From contig JAFQOP010000011.1 in NCBI GenBank assembly GCA_017403155.1, positions 62,001-126,000 on the forward strand: a stretch of 64,000 nucleotides of DNA, written 5' to 3'. The number at the start of each line of letters is the position of its first letter. Within the stretch, counting starts at the first letter, position 1. Shown here piece by piece: positions 10,110 to 19,040 of this stretch. Both the position numbers and the translations under genes were made by a program. Below the pieces are notes generated by a model. The model did not search any database, was not told the DNA's origin, and saw only the letters and a list, made by a program, of their open reading frames with translations. Origin of the DNA: Clostridia bacterium (GTDB lineage: Bacteria; Bacillota; Clostridia; Oscillospirales; CAG-272).

Positions 10110-12722
10110 ATGACAAAAAATCTTGTAGGACTCTCGATGAGCGAGGTTGCCGAGGCGAGAGAAAAATACGGAGCAAATAAGCTGGAGAAGAAAAAGACCA
10201 AGGGATTTTTCTCCCGTTTTTTCGATAACCTTAACGACCCCATAATAAAGGTGCTGATTATAGCGCTGCTCATAGAGGTGATATTTACCCTCGGGCATTG
10301 TAATTTGCTCGAGGTTATGGGTATCGTTGTGGCAATCCTCATCGCCACAACCGTCTCAACGGTATCAGAGATGGGCAGCGCACGTGCTTTTCTGCAAATG
10401 GAGAGCGAGAGCGGTATGCTGCTTGTCCGCGTTTTGCGCGACGGGGCGATATGTGAGATACCGTCGGAGGAGCTCGTTGTGGGGGATATTGTTTACCTCT
10501 CGTCGGGTGAGAGGATTGCAGCGGACGGAGCTCTTCTCTATGGCTGTGTCTCGGTAGATCAGTCCGCGCTCAACGGCGAAAGCCGCGAGGTAACAAAGCG
10601 ACCGTGCGCGCGAGAGGAGGGCTGGGAGCTATCCTCCGCATCGAAGGTTTTTTCGGGTACCGTTGTTGCCTCGGGTGAGGGAATCATGCGCGTTGGAAGA
10701 GTAGGCGCGGACAGCTACTACGGCATGGTTGCGCGAGACGTCCAGAGCGAAACGCGAGAGAGCCCTCTGAAGCTACGACTTGGCAAGCTCGCCTCTCAAA
10801 TCAGCAGGATAGGTTACGTTATGGCGGCGCTTGTCGCTACTATATATTTGTTTAATGCCATAGTCCTTGAAAACGGCTTTTCGGGTGAGAAGATTATCGG
10901 GTTTATATCGGATTTTCCTTCCCTTATTGCCACACTTATGCACGCGCTCACCCTGGCTATAACGGTTATAGTCGTAGCTGTGCCCGAGGGACTTCCGATG
11001 ATGATCACCGTCGTGCTCAGCGCAAATATGAAAAGGATGTTCCGTGACAGCGTCCTCGTCAAGAAGCTCGTTGGAATAGAAACGGCAGGCTCGCTGAATA
11101 TCCTCTTCACCGACAAGACGGGTACCGTCACCACGGGTGAGCCGAGCCTGGAGTCGATTGAGTGCGAGGACGGGAGCTACAAGGGGCTTGCCTCCCTGCG
11201 AAAATCAGGCTCGATATATGACGTGCTGCGCACCTCGGCACTCTACAACACAGACTCCTATATCAGTGAGGGGCGCGTGCTTGGTGGAAACGGGACGGAT
11301 AGAGCAATAGTGGAATTCTTCAAGGGTGAGAGTGTGCCGAGGCTTTACGTTGACAGACGGGAGCCCTTTTCCAGCGAAAAAAAGTATTCCACCGTCCGCC
11401 TCTCCGACGGACGCGAGTATATCAAGGGTGCCCCTGAGGTGATAATCTCAATGTGCTCTTATTCGCTCAGCGAGGACGGCAGTATAAGACCTATCCGTCG
11501 CGCACGTGTCGAGGCGAAGCTGAAGGCAGCGAGCGAAAGAGGCGCGCGTGTAATTGCCACAGCATATCGCGAGTGTGGGGGCGGCGACTATGTATTCGTT
11601 GCACTTCTTGTGCTCTCTGATGTGCTCCGCCGCGACAGCAGGGACGCTATCCTCGCCATAAGGGGGGCAGGTGTGCAGATTGTTATGCTTACGGGCGACG
11701 GACGTGACACCGCCGTTGCAATTGCACGCGAGTGCGGTATTATGGGCAGGGATAAGGATGAGATAGTGCTCACCTCGGGTGAGCTTGCGAGCCTTTCTGA
11801 CGAGGAGGTAAAGAGGCTGCTGCCGCGTCTTCGTGTGCTTGCGCGTGCTCTTCCGCAGGATAAGACGAGGCTCGTCCGTCTCTCCCAGGAGCTGCAGCTA
11901 GTCGTTGGAATGACGGGCGACGGGATAAACGACGCCCCCGCTCTGAAGCTAGCCGACGTCGGTTTTGCAATGGGCAGCGGCACCGATATAGCAAAAGGGG
12001 CAGGGGATGTTGTAATTATTAACAACAGCTTATATGCAATCAACCGCACCATTCTATACGGTCGCACGATTTTTAAATCTATAAGGAAGTTCATAACCTT
12101 CCAGCTGATTATGAATTTCGCTGCCTGCGGTGTGTCAATCCTCGGTCAGCTTGTCGGTGTCGAAACGCCGATAACCATTATCCAGATGCTGTGGGTAAAT
12201 ATCATTATGGACACCCTCGGCGGTCTTGCCTTCTCGGGGGAGCCTGCGCTCTCCTATTATATGAAGGAGGCACCTAAGCGGCGCGACGAGCCGATTCTCA
12301 CCTCCGGAATGCTTGCGCGCATCCTCGTTATGGGTACATACACGCTTGTGCTTTGCCTTGTTTTCTTAAAGGCGGATATTTTTCGCAATATGTTCCTCGG
12401 TGCCAACGCGGAGCTGCGCCTCCTCACCGCCTTCTACGCGTTGTTTATCTTCCTCGGTATCTTCAACTGCTTTGCCGCAAGGTGCGAGCGTATGTGGGTG
12501 CTGTCGAATATAAGCAAAAACAAGCCATTCGTAGTCATTATGCTCCTTATATCCTTGATACAGATGTGCATAATCTTCTACGGCGGAGAGGTTTTTCGCT
12601 CGAGCCCCCTCTCGTCAAGCGAGCTTTGGATGGTACTGCTTCTCGCCTTCAGCGTAATACCGTTCGACACGGCAAGGCGAATTGTTACAAAAATGGTGAG
12701 CGTCGTGAGAAGGAAGGGATAG
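10110..12722 (+). CDS. Calcium-type cation-translocating P-type ATPase (P2 class)
   Basis: An 870-residue integral membrane pump, probably exporting Ca2+ (P2B-like). It has the N-terminal cation ATPase segment, membrane helices near residues 44-84 and 233-295, the actuator loop NGES (155-158), the ion-site VPEGLP (291-296), the phosphorylation motif DKTGT (Asp335), the nucleotide-binding KGAPE, the hinge MLTGDG and TGDGINDAPALKLADVG, and a six-helix C-terminal part. No autoinhibitory extension is visible. RBS is cggag. The 3' end runs directly into a tandem repeat array. Confidence 0.93.
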   Translation: MTKNLVGLSMSEVAEAREKYGANKLEKKKTKGFFSRFFDNLNDPIIKVLIIALLIEVIFTLGHCNLLEVMGIVVAILIATTVSTVSEMGSARAFLQMESESGMLLVRVLRDGAICEIPSEELVVGDIVYLSSGERIAADGALLYGCVSVDQSALNGESREVTKRPCAREEGWELSSASKVFSGTVVASGEGIMRVGRVGADSYYGMVARDVQSETRESPLKLRLGKLASQISRIGYVMAALVATIYLFNAIVLENGFSGEKIIGFISDFPSLIATLMHALTLAITVIVVAVPEGLPMMITVVLSANMKRMFRDSVLVKKLVGIETAGSLNILFTDKTGTVTTGEPSLESIECEDGSYKGLASLRKSGSIYDVLRTSALYNTDSYISEGRVLGGNGTDRAIVEFFKGESVPRLYVDRREPFSSEKKYSTVRLSDGREYIKGAPEVIISMCSYSLSEDGSIRPIRRARVEAKLKAASERGARVIATAYRECGGGDYVFVALLVLSDVLRRDSRDAILAIRGAGVQIVMLTGDGRDTAVAIARECGIMGRDKDEIVLTSGELASLSDEEVKRLLPRLRVLARALPQDKTRLVRLSQELQLVVGMTGDGINDAPALKLADVGFAMGSGTDIAKGAGDVVIINNSLYAINRTILYGRTIFKSIRKFITFQLIMNFAACGVSILGQLVGVETPITIIQMLWVNIIMDTLGGLAFSGEPALSYYMKEAPKRRDEPILTSGMLARILVMGTYTLVLCLVFLKADIFRNMFLGANAELRLLTAFYALFIFLGIFNCFAARCERMWVLSNISKNKPFVVIMLLISLIQMCIIFYGGEVFRSSPLSSSELWMVLLLAFSVIPFDTARRIVTKMVSVVRRKG

Positions 12723-12724
12723 GG

Positions 12725-12880
12725 TGCCTCGGAGAAAGAAAAAGGCAACGGGAATTTGCTCCGCCTTACGAGCTTCCCACAGGGAAGGGCGAAGCAATGT
12801 AACGAACCCAATCCGTGCGATTAACACAGTTGAATTGCAAGGCTATGCGATACACAGCGAGTAGCACGGAGGCGGGGCAG
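12725..12880 (+). repeat. Tandem repeat unit, copy 1 (156 bp)
   Basis: First of three head-to-tail copies starting tgcctcggagaaag and ending gcggggcag. It lacks the 9-bp gagcccgga segment of the other copies, which breaks the aatccg...cggatt inverted repeat. The inner palindrome cttccc-aca-gggaag is intact. Confidence 0.9.
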
Positions 12881-13046
12881 TGCCTCGGAGAAAGAAAAAA
12901 GGCAACGGGAATTTGCTCCGCCTTGCGAGCTTCCCACAGGGAAGGGCGAAGCAATGTAGCGAACCCAATCCGTGCGAGAGCCCGGATTAACACAGTTGAA
13001 TTGCAAGGCTATGCGATACACAGCGAGTAGCACGGAGGCGGGGCAG
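12881..13046 (+). repeat. Tandem repeat unit, copy 2 (166 bp)
   Basis: Nearly identical to the first copy, with one extra A in the A-run and a 9-bp insertion that completes the aatccg/cggatt inverted repeat. It contains the nested palindrome tgctccgcc...cttccc-aca-gggaag...gcgaagca. Confidence 0.9.
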
Positions 13047-13207
13047 TGCCTCGGAGAAAGAAAAAGGCAACGGGAATTTGCTCCGCCTTACGAGCTTCCC
13101 ACAGGGAAGGGCGGAGCAATGTAGCGAACCCAATCCGTGCGAGAGCCCGGATTAACATAGTTGAATTGCAAGGCTATGCGATACACAGCGAGCAGCACGG
13201 AGGCGGG
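13047..13207 (+). repeat. Tandem repeat unit, copy 3 (~161 bp)
   Basis: The third copy; it breaks off after aggcggg and is followed by the tRNA-Gly terminator. Here the outer palindrome is perfect (tgctccgcc / ggcggagca). Like the other copies it contains ggcaacgggaat, which is identical to the 3' T-arm of the neighbouring tRNA-Gly read on the same strand. Confidence 0.9.
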
Positions 13208-13221
13208 TTCGGTTGCTGCTC

Positions 13222-13260
13222 AAAAGAAGAAAGGGCGCAAATAGCGCCCTTTCTTCTTTT
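13222..13260 (-). terminator. Terminator of tRNA-Gly
   Basis: A 17-bp perfect stem (aaaagaagaaagggcgc / gcgccctttcttctttt) begins at the last base of the encoded CCA end; the A-rich left arm gives the T-run on the minus strand. Confidence 0.85.
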
Positions 13261-13333
13261 GGAGCAGGCAACGGGAATCGAACCCGCACGGCCAGCTTGG
13301 GAAGCTGGAGTTCTACCACTAAACTATGCCTGC
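13260..13333 (-). tRNA. tRNA-Gly(CCC), CCA encoded
   Basis: A 71-nt tRNA plus encoded CCA. Acceptor GCAGGCA/TGCCTGC with U73, short D-arm (TAGTTTAGTGGTAGAA) and T-arm GGGTTCGATTCCC. The anticodon stem CCAGC/GCTGG encloses TTCCCAA, giving anticodon CCC for GGG codons. Confidence 0.95.
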
Positions 13334-13444
13334 GACAGTATTATTCTACCACCTCATAGCTTAAAAATCAATACTTTTTTGTCGATTGGAAAAAAAGAAT
13401 TTTAAAAAATGATATATTAAAAGCAATCTTTTATTTATAGCCCC

Positions 13445-13473
13445 TTGACAAAACGGAAAATAAATGATAAAAT
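13445..13473 (+). promoter_or_regulatory. Promoter of tRNA-Thr
   Basis: Perfect TTGACA, 17-nt spacer, TAAAAT, ending 12 nt before the tRNA 5' end. Confidence 0.85.
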
Positions 13474-13485
13474 AAGGAACGGTTC

Positions 13486-13561
13486 GCTGGTGTGGCTCAG
13501 TCGGTAGAGCAGTTGATTCGTAATCAACAGGTCGCCGGTTCAAGTCCGGCCACCAGCTCCA
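13486..13561 (+). tRNA. tRNA-Thr(CGT), CCA encoded
   Basis: A 73-nt tRNA plus encoded CCA. Acceptor GCTGGTG/CACCAGC, T-arm CCGGTTCAAGTCCGG. The anticodon stem GTTGA/TCAAC encloses TTCGTAA, giving anticodon CGT for ACG codons. It has its own strong promoter and terminator. Confidence 0.95.
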
Positions 13562-13562
13562 T

Positions 13563-13590
13563 AATCTCGTTCCCAGGAACGAGATTTTTT
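13563..13590 (+). terminator. Terminator of tRNA-Thr
   Basis: Stem aatctcgttc / gaacgagatt around a short C/G-rich loop, followed by T6. Confidence 0.85.
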
Positions 13591-13596
13591 ATTGTC

Positions 13597-13625
13597 TTTA
13601 CAAATCCGACCCTTTATGATAGAAT
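13597..13625 (+). promoter_or_regulatory. Promoter of rsmA
   Basis: TTTACA, 17-nt spacer, TAGAAT, 31 nt upstream of the start codon. Confidence 0.65.
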
Positions 13626-13655
13626 ATAAGAAAAATAAGCTTGACCGAGGTGTAT

Positions 13656-14507
13656 ATGGACCTTTGTAACCTTTCGGTGATAAAAGAGGTAATGGCGGAG
13701 GCAGGGATAACCTTCCGCAAGGAGTTCGGTCAGAACTTCCTGATAAACAGAATGATACCCGAGGATATCGCGGACGCGTGTGCAAATGAGGAGAACAGCC
13801 TTATTCTTGAAATCGGTCCCGGTATCGGTTGCCTTACCAAGGAGCTCGCTCTGCGGTATAAGAAGGTGGTTGCCGTTGAAATTGACCGCGGACTTATCCC
13901 GGTCCTCTCGAGGACTCTTTCCGATTTCGATAATATCACGGTAATAAACGCAGATATTATGGAGACTGATATTGCCGCTGTCGTTGATGAATATTCGGAT
14001 GGCATGCCCGTGTCCGTGTGCGCGAATCTGCCGTATTACATCACCACACCTATACTTATGCGTCTTTTGGAGTCGGGAGTTAAGTTTTCGTCCATAACCG
14101 TAATGGTGCAGAAGGAGGTCGCTGACAGACTCGTTGCACCTGCGGGAAAGGCAGACTACGGAGCTATCACGGCGGTTCTCGGATATTACGGTGAGGCGAA
14201 GCGATTGTTCAAGGTTTCGGCAGGCTGCTTTATGCCTGCACCCAAGGTTGACAGCGCCGTAGTGAGGATAGACCTTTATCCCACACCTCGCTATAATCCC
14301 AAGGACGTCGCCTTCTTCCGCAACCTTATAAAGGCGGCGTTTGAAATGCGCAGAAAAACTCTGACAAACGCAATAAACGCAAAATTTCCGCACATAGAAA
14401 AGGGCAGAATTGCAGATGCACTAAAGTCTATGGGGCTGGATGAGAACATCCGCGGTGAGAGACTCACCACGGAGCAATACGCAACTCTGTCGGATTTGCT
14501 TATATAA
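13656..14507 (+). CDS. rsmA: 16S rRNA dimethyltransferase RsmA (KsgA)
   Basis: A 283-residue SAM-dependent enzyme that dimethylates the two adjacent adenosines of helix 45 in 16S rRNA during small-subunit maturation. It shows the N-terminal FRKEFGQNFL motif, SAM motif I EIGPGIGCLT, the acidic VAVEID and the catalytic ANLPYY, followed by the KsgA C-terminal helical domain. A TTG 15 bp upstream is in frame, but the ATG at 13656 has a well-placed gaggtg RBS. It is monocistronic, between its own promoter and a terminator shared with glpK. Confidence 0.95.
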   Translation: MDLCNLSVIKEVMAEAGITFRKEFGQNFLINRMIPEDIADACANEENSLILEIGPGIGCLTKELALRYKKVVAVEIDRGLIPVLSRTLSDFDNITVINADIMETDIAAVVDEYSDGMPVSVCANLPYYITTPILMRLLESGVKFSSITVMVQKEVADRLVAPAGKADYGAITAVLGYYGEAKRLFKVSAGCFMPAPKVDSAVVRIDLYPTPRYNPKDVAFFRNLIKAAFEMRRKTLTNAINAKFPHIEKGRIADALKSMGLDENIRGERLTTEQYATLSDLLI

Positions 14508-14536
14508 AAAGAGCGAGGAAAACCCTCGCTCTTTTC
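14506..14536 (+). terminator. Bidirectional terminator between rsmA and glpK
   Basis: Stem gagcgagg/cctcgctc with an A5 run on the left and a T4 run on the right; it serves both convergent genes. Confidence 0.85.
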
Positions 14537-14546
14537 TCTTTCTGCC

Positions 14547-16037
14547 TTATTCCTTCCACTCAAGAGAGCGGGATACCGCTCTGCGCCAGGTGCGAATACG
14601 CTCCTCGCGCCAGTCGGAATCTTTCCCCGGCGTGAAGCACTTATCAACTCCGCGCAGTGCCTTGATTTCTTCAAGCGAGGAATACACCCCGAGGCTGAGA
14701 CCTGCGAGAAGGGCGGCGCCGAGCGCTGTCGTTTCAACGCACAGCGGTCGCTCGATATCCGTGCCCAGAATGTCCGACTGTATCTGCATAAGCAGGTTGT
14801 TGGAGGAGGCACCGCCGTCCACCTTGAGGCTTGTGATATCAATGCCCGTTACCTTCTTCATTAGGTCGATGACGTCGGTTGTCTGATATGCTATCGACTC
14901 GAGCGTTGCCCTTATGATGTGGTACTTTGTTGTTCCGCGAGTGATTCCTATTATCATTCCGCGCGCATATGCATCCCAATAGGGTGCGCCAAGTCCCGAG
15001 AAGGCAGGCACGACAACGACACCTCCCGAGTCGGGCACCTTTGATGCGTAGTATTCGCTGTCGGGGGCAGATTCAATGAGGCGAAGTCCGTCTCGCAGCC
15101 ACTGTATAGCCGCACCGCAGGTAAATACCGAGCCCTCGACAGCATAGGTAACCCTGCCTCCGATGCTCCAGGCAACGGTGGTGAGGAGTCCGTCACCGCT
15201 GATATGCGGCACCTCCCCCGTGTTTATAAGCATAAATGCACCCGTGCCGTAGGTATTCTTTATCTCTCCCTCACCGAAGCAGCACTGACCGAACAGAGCC
15301 GCCTGCTGGTCGCCTGCAACACCGCCTATCGGTATTTCCACACCGAACAGCTTGGGGTCGGTGTAGCCGAATATGCCGGAGGAGTCCTTCACCTCGGGGA
15401 GCATAGAGAGGGGAACGGTGAACAGCTTCGCCAGCTCCTCGTCCCAGGCGAGGGAATTGATGTTGTAGAGCATCGTTCTCGAGGCATTTGAGGGGTCGGT
15501 GGCGTGTACCTTGCCGCCCGTGAGATTATAAATGAGCCAGCTGTCAACCGTGCCGAAGGCAAGCTCGCCTCGCTCGGCTCTTTCTCTTGCGCCCTCTACG
15601 TTGTCGAGTATCCATTTTATCTTGCTTGCCGAGAAGTAGGGGTCGAGGACAAGCCCTGTCTTGCTCTTTATCATATCACTGTATCCTGCCTCGACAAGGC
15701 TCTCGCAGTATTCTGCCGTCCTGCGACACTGCCAGACAATGGCATTATAGATAGGTACGCCCGTCCTTTTGTCCCATACAACGACCGTCTCGCGCTGGTT
15801 TGTGATACCGATACCGATTACCTCGTCCCACAGTGCGCCGATTTTTAGCAGTGCCTCGGTGGCAACGGCAACCTCCGTCGACCATATTACCATCGGGTCG
15901 TGCTCAACCCAGCCGTCGGCAGGGAAGTGCTGAGTGAATTCTCTGTGGCAGGTGCTGACGGGATTGCCGCTCCTGTCAAAAAGAATACAGCGCGAGCTCG
16001 TCGTGCCCTGGTCGAGTGACATTATGTATTTCTTCAT
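14547..16037 (-). CDS. glpK: Glycerol kinase
   Basis: A 496-residue FGGY kinase that phosphorylates glycerol to sn-glycerol-3-phosphate in the cytoplasm. It begins with the phosphate-1 loop [11 protein letters not shown] and holds the FGGY signatures 'SFLGAPYWD'-like ([15 protein letters not shown]) and [18 protein letters not shown] longer reading frame begins 66 bp upstream, but the ATG at 16037 follows cggagag and gives the standard N-terminus. No glpF or glpD neighbours are present, so it is a stand-alone uptake/recycling kinase here. Confidence 0.95.
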   Translation of the reverse strand: MKKYIMSLDQGTTSSRCILFDRSGNPVSTCHREFTQHFPADGWVEHDPMVIWSTEVAVATEALLKIGALWDEVIGIGITNQRETVVVWDKRTGVPIYNAIVWQCRRTAEYCESLVEAGYSDMIKSKTGLVLDPYFSASKIKWILDNVEGARERAERGELAFGTVDSWLIYNLTGGKVHATDPSNASRTMLYNINSLAWDEELAKLFTVPLSMLPEVKDSSGIFGYTDPKLFGVEIPIGGVAGDQQAALFGQCCFGEGEIKNTYGTGAFMLINTGEVPHISGDGLLTTVAWSIGGRVTYAVEGSVFTCGAAIQWLRDGLRLIESAPDSEYYASKVPDSGGVVVVPAFSGLGAPYWDAYARGMIIGITRGTTKYHIIRATLESIAYQTTDVIDLMKKVTGIDITSLKVDGGASSNNLLMQIQSDILGTDIERPLCVETTALGAALLAGLSLGVYSSLEEIKALRGVDKCFTPGKDSDWREERIRTWRRAVSRSLEWKE

Positions 16038-16111
16038 TTTTCTCTCCGTAATATGCGCATCTACTTCGCAAAATAAATAAAGCAAGAGTCGCGCATTTGT
16101 CACATTTCTAT

Positions 16112-16144
16112 AAAAAAATCTCCCCGAGCATAGTATGCCCGGGG
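16112..16144 (-). terminator. Terminator of the rpsP-khpA operon
   Basis: An 11-bp stem with one mismatch (ccccgagcata / gtatgcccgggg on the plus strand), followed on the minus strand by T7. Confidence 0.8.
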
Positions 16145-16152
16145 CGTGATTT

Positions 16153-16386
16153 TTACTGAATTTCTACAGTAACGTGCTTGCCGCACGTATTCGCTGCTGC
16201 TTTCATTATCTGTCTGATAGCCTTTGCAATCTTGCCGTGGCGACCGATTACCATACCGGTATCGTCCTCAGCAACGGTAAGAACAAGCTCAACGCTATCT
16301 CCGTCAACAGTTTCTGTTACGTTAACGGCATCGGGAGTGTCAACGATAGCACGTGCGATATCTGTAAGTATCTGCTTCAGATCCAT
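16153..16386 (-). CDS. khpA: KH-domain RNA-binding protein KhpA (YlqC)
   Basis: A 77-residue single KH domain. The diagnostic GxxG loop is in [16 protein letters not shown], and the protein covers only the KH fold. In Firmicutes KhpA pairs with KhpB/Jag and affects cell elongation and division through RNA binding. It lies directly downstream of rpsP, as in most Bacillota, but here rimM, trmD and rplS do not follow: a strong terminator does. Confidence 0.93.
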   Translation of the reverse strand: MDLKQILTDIARAIVDTPDAVNVTETVDGDSVELVLTVAEDDTGMVIGRHGKIAKAIRQIMKAAANTCGKHVTVEIQ

Positions 16387-16434
16387 TTTCGCATCCTTAG
16401 CCTTGCGGCTTCCTTCCGATTGTTATTGAGATAA

Positions 16435-16680
16435 TTACTTAATGATTTCAGTCTTCTTGAGAAGAGTTCTTACGGTCTCGGTGGGCTGAGCGCCGTTAGC
16501 GAGCCACTTGGTAGCCTTCTCTGCATTGATCTTGATATCAGCGGGATCGGTGAGGGGGTTGTAGTAACCGATTTCCTCGATGAACTTACCGTCGCGGGGA
16601 GCTCTCTCGTCTGCAACTACTACACGGTAGAAGGGGCTCTTCTTTGCACCGATTCTCTTGAGTCTGATTTTAACTGCCAT
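16435..16680 (-). CDS. rpsP: 30S ribosomal protein bS16
   Basis: An 81-residue protein with the classic start [24 protein letters not shown] and the motif [12 protein letters not shown]; length is normal for bS16. RBS ggaggaaaag precedes the ATG. It heads rpsP-khpA and follows ylxM-ffh in the same direction. Confidence 0.98.
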   Translation of the reverse strand: MAVKIRLKRIGAKKSPFYRVVVADERAPRDGKFIEEIGYYNPLTDPADIKINAEKATKWLANGAQPTETVRTLLKKTEIIK

Positions 16681-16730
16681 TTTTCTTTTCCTCCAAAATG
16701 TTTGTTAATTTATTTTATTTTTTTTAAGAA

Positions 16731-18065
16731 TTACATACCGAAGGGCGATTTTCTGCCGCCGAAGAAGCGGTGCTTGCCCGAGAATTGCTTCATCATCTTT
16801 TTCATCTGGTCGAACTGACGAAGCAGCTTGTTCACGTCCTCAACCGAGGTGCCCGAGCCCTTGGCGATTCTGCGACGGCGGGAGCCGTTGATAAGCTCGG
16901 GACGAAGTCGCTCCTCCTTTGTCATTGAGAGGATTATCGCCTCGATTCTCGTCATCTGCTTTTCGTCCACCTGAGCATCCTTGAGTGCACCCGCGTTAAC
17001 GCCGGGCATCATACCGATGAGCTGATTGAGGTTGCCCATTTTCTTGAGCTGGTAGAGCTGTGCGAGGAAGTCGTCGAGGGTGAAGGTTTGCTCTCTGAAT
17101 TTCTTCTCGAGCTCCTTTGCCTGCTTTTCGTCGTATGCCGCCTCTGCCTTTTCGATAAGGGAGAGCACGTCGCCCATGCCGAGAATTCTCGACGCCATTC
17201 TGTCGGGGTGGAACAGCTCGATAGCATCAAGCTTCTCTCCCGTTCCGATGAATTTGATGGGCTTGCCCGTGATGTATTTTACGGAGAGCGCCGCACCGCC
17301 GCGCGTGTCGCCATCCATTTTCGTGAGTACAACGCCCGTAATGTCGAGCAGCTCGTTGAAGGTCTTTGCTACGTTGACCGCATCCTGACCTGTCATTGCG
17401 TCGACAACGAGGAGGATCTCGGTGGGGTTGACCGCGCCCTTTATTTTGACGAGCTCGCCCATAAGCTCCTCGTCAATATGAAGTCGACCTGCGGTATCGA
17501 TAAATACCATATCGTGGCCGTTCTTCTTTGCGTGCTCAATGCCTGCTTTCGCAATTTCGACGGGGGAGATCTTCGTTCCCATCGAAAAAACGGGGATATT
17601 CACCGTGTCTCCAACGATCTTCAGCTGATCTATTGCCGCAGGGCGGTAGACGTCGCAGGCTACAAGCAACGGGTTCTTTCCCTTGTGCTTCAGCATGTTT
17701 GCGATCTTACCCGTGTGGGTAGTCTTACCTGCACCCTGGAGTCCAACCATCATTACGACCGTGGGCGGGCGCGAGCTTATCTCGAGCTTGGCAGACTCGC
17801 TGCCCATAAGCTTAATAAGCTCCTCGTTTACTATCTTTATTATCTGCTGGTCGGGCATAAGGCTCTCAAGCACCTGAGTGCCGACCGCCCTTTCCGTAAC
17901 CGCCTTAATAAAGTCCTTGACAACCTTGAAGTTAACGTCGGCCTCGAGAAGTGCGAGCTTGACCTCTCTCATGCCTTCCTTAACGTCTGCCTCGGTGAGC
18001 TTGCCCCTGTTCCTGAACTTTTTGAAAGCATTCGTAAGTTTTTCAGTAAGACTCTGGAACAGCAT
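16731..18065 (-). CDS. ffh: Signal recognition particle protein Ffh (SRP54)
   Basis: A 444-residue SRP GTPase that targets nascent membrane proteins to FtsY/SecYEG. It has the N-domain helical bundle, the G-domain with GLQGAGKTT, DTAGR and TKMDGDTRGGAAL, then a methionine-rich M domain (PGVNAG, MTKEERLRPELINGSRRRRIAKGSG) that binds SRP RNA. An in-frame start 78 bp upstream lies inside ylxM; the start chosen gives the canonical MLFQSLTEKL and sits 1 nt from the ylxM stop. Confidence 0.97.
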   Translation of the reverse strand: MLFQSLTEKLTNAFKKFRNRGKLTEADVKEGMREVKLALLEADVNFKVVKDFIKAVTERAVGTQVLESLMPDQQIIKIVNEELIKLMGSESAKLEISSRPPTVVMMVGLQGAGKTTHTGKIANMLKHKGKNPLLVACDVYRPAAIDQLKIVGDTVNIPVFSMGTKISPVEIAKAGIEHAKKNGHDMVFIDTAGRLHIDEELMGELVKIKGAVNPTEILLVVDAMTGQDAVNVAKTFNELLDITGVVLTKMDGDTRGGAALSVKYITGKPIKFIGTGEKLDAIELFHPDRMASRILGMGDVLSLIEKAEAAYDEKQAKELEKKFREQTFTLDDFLAQLYQLKKMGNLNQLIGMMPGVNAGALKDAQVDEKQMTRIEAIILSMTKEERLRPELINGSRRRRIAKGSGTSVEDVNKLLRQFDQMKKMMKQFSGKHRFFGGRKSPFGM

Positions 18066-18066
18066 A

Positions 18067-18411
18067 TTAAACTCCTTTTTCAAGAATTTCGATAACCCTC
18101 TCGAGCTCCTCTCGGGTGGTGGCGCTGCCGCCCTCTGCCGCATTTGCGAGCAATCGCAGGGTATCTATTGCCTTTTGCGTTTGTGCGTGCCTTTCGGCAA
18201 GGTGGAGCTTCTCCTCCAAAAGAGTTATCTGCTCCTCGCATCTCTTTATAATATGTCGGATGCCCTGGCGCGATATGCCCTCGCCCGTGGCGATCTCTGC
18301 AAGAGAGAGGTCATCCTCGTAATATGCTCTCATAACGTCCTGCGCATGCTCGTCGAGCACGTCGACGTAGAAGTCGAGCAGGTATGCGAGCCTCATATTC
18401 TTTTCAAACAT
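18067..18411 (-). CDS. ylxM: YlxM family DNA-binding protein (SRP-associated)
   Basis: A 114-residue protein with a sigma70 region 4-like helix-turn-helix: YYEDDLSLAEIATGEGISRQGIRHIIKRCEEQI. YlxM is encoded upstream of ffh across Firmicutes and is reported to modulate SRP function. The ATG at 18411 was chosen because MFEKNMRLAYLLDFY matches the family start; an upstream in-frame ATG runs through the promoter. Confidence 0.92.
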   Translation of the reverse strand: MFEKNMRLAYLLDFYVDVLDEHAQDVMRAYYEDDLSLAEIATGEGISRQGIRHIIKRCEEQITLLEEKLHLAERHAQTQKAIDTLRLLANAAEGGSATTREELERVIEILEKGV

Positions 18412-18453
18412 AATAACCTCGCCCAAAATAGGTGTAAAGCAAATTACTTTACA

Positions 18454-18482
18454 AGTATAACAGCTTTTTTCTCCCTTGTCAA
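18454..18482 (-). promoter_or_regulatory. Promoter of ylxM-ffh
   Basis: Minus-strand TTGACA, 17-nt spacer, TATACT. An inverted repeat gtaaag/ctttac (18434-18452) lies at about the transcription start. Confidence 0.75.
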
Positions 18483-18522
18483 TAGATTTTAAAAAAATAT
18501 TCGTCTTTTTTTGAAAAAACAC

Positions 18523-18551
18523 TTGATTTTTTTTGTTTAATATGCTACAAT
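18523..18551 (+). promoter_or_regulatory. Promoter of rpsT
   Basis: TTGATT, 17-nt spacer, TACAAT. It gives a ~105-nt leader before rpsT. Confidence 0.75.
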
Positions 18552-18661
18552 TCTTTAGGTATGATAAAAAATGGCAAAAGATGCGATGCGTAAGGTTTCG
18601 GACCCTCTCAGCCGTTACACTTCGATAAGCGCCCAGCCTTTATAAAATAAGGAGAAAAAAG

Positions 18662-18925
18662 ATGGCTAATATCAAGTCAGCAAAGAAGCGTATCCTCGTT
18701 AACCGCTCCAAGGCTCTTCAGAACCAGATGGTAAAGAGCCAGCTCAAGACCGCTATAAAGAAGTTCAACGCGGCTGTTGAGGCAGGCGACAAGGCACAGG
18801 CTTCCGAGCTTTACAGAGTAGCAGTTAAGAAGGTAGACCAGGCAGTTGCTCACGGCATCCTTCACAAGAACAACGCGGCTCACAAGAAGTCCCAGTTCAC
18901 TCTCAAGTTCAACGCAATGGCATAA
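18662..18925 (+). CDS. rpsT: 30S ribosomal protein bS20
   Basis: An 87-residue basic protein with the family start MANIKSAKKRILVNRSKALQN and the C-terminal VDQAVAHGILHKNNAAHKKSQ, both typical of bS20. RBS aaggagaaaaaag. It is transcribed alone between a good promoter and terminator. Confidence 0.97.
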   Translation: MANIKSAKKRILVNRSKALQNQMVKSQLKTAIKKFNAAVEAGDKAQASELYRVAVKKVDQAVAHGILHKNNAAHKKSQFTLKFNAMA

Positions 18926-18936
18926 TGCATAAAGAG

Positions 18937-18971
18937 GAAAGCGACGACCAACCCACGTCGCTTTCTTTTTT
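18937..18971 (+). terminator. Terminator of rpsT
   Basis: A 10-bp perfect stem (gaaagcgacg / cgtcgctttc) followed by T6. Confidence 0.9.
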
Positions 18972-18977
18972 ATTTCC

Positions 18978-19006
18978 TTGACTTATATAATATAATGTGG
19001 TAAAAT
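18978..19006 (+). promoter_or_regulatory. Promoter of the dNTPase gene
   Basis: TTGACT, 17-nt spacer, TAAAAT, 35 nt upstream of the start. Confidence 0.7.
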
Positions 19007-19040
19007 TATAAAAAAGCTACACAGATATCAGGAGCAAGTG

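Noticed and set aside
12725..13207. CRISPR array
   Set aside because: Only three units of ~160 bp in direct tandem with no unique spacers between short repeats, and no cas genes.
13046..13405. 119-codon frame across the repeat and tRNA-Gly
   Set aside because: It runs through a tandem repeat, a terminator and a tRNA on the other strand; no RBS or domain. It is not a gene.
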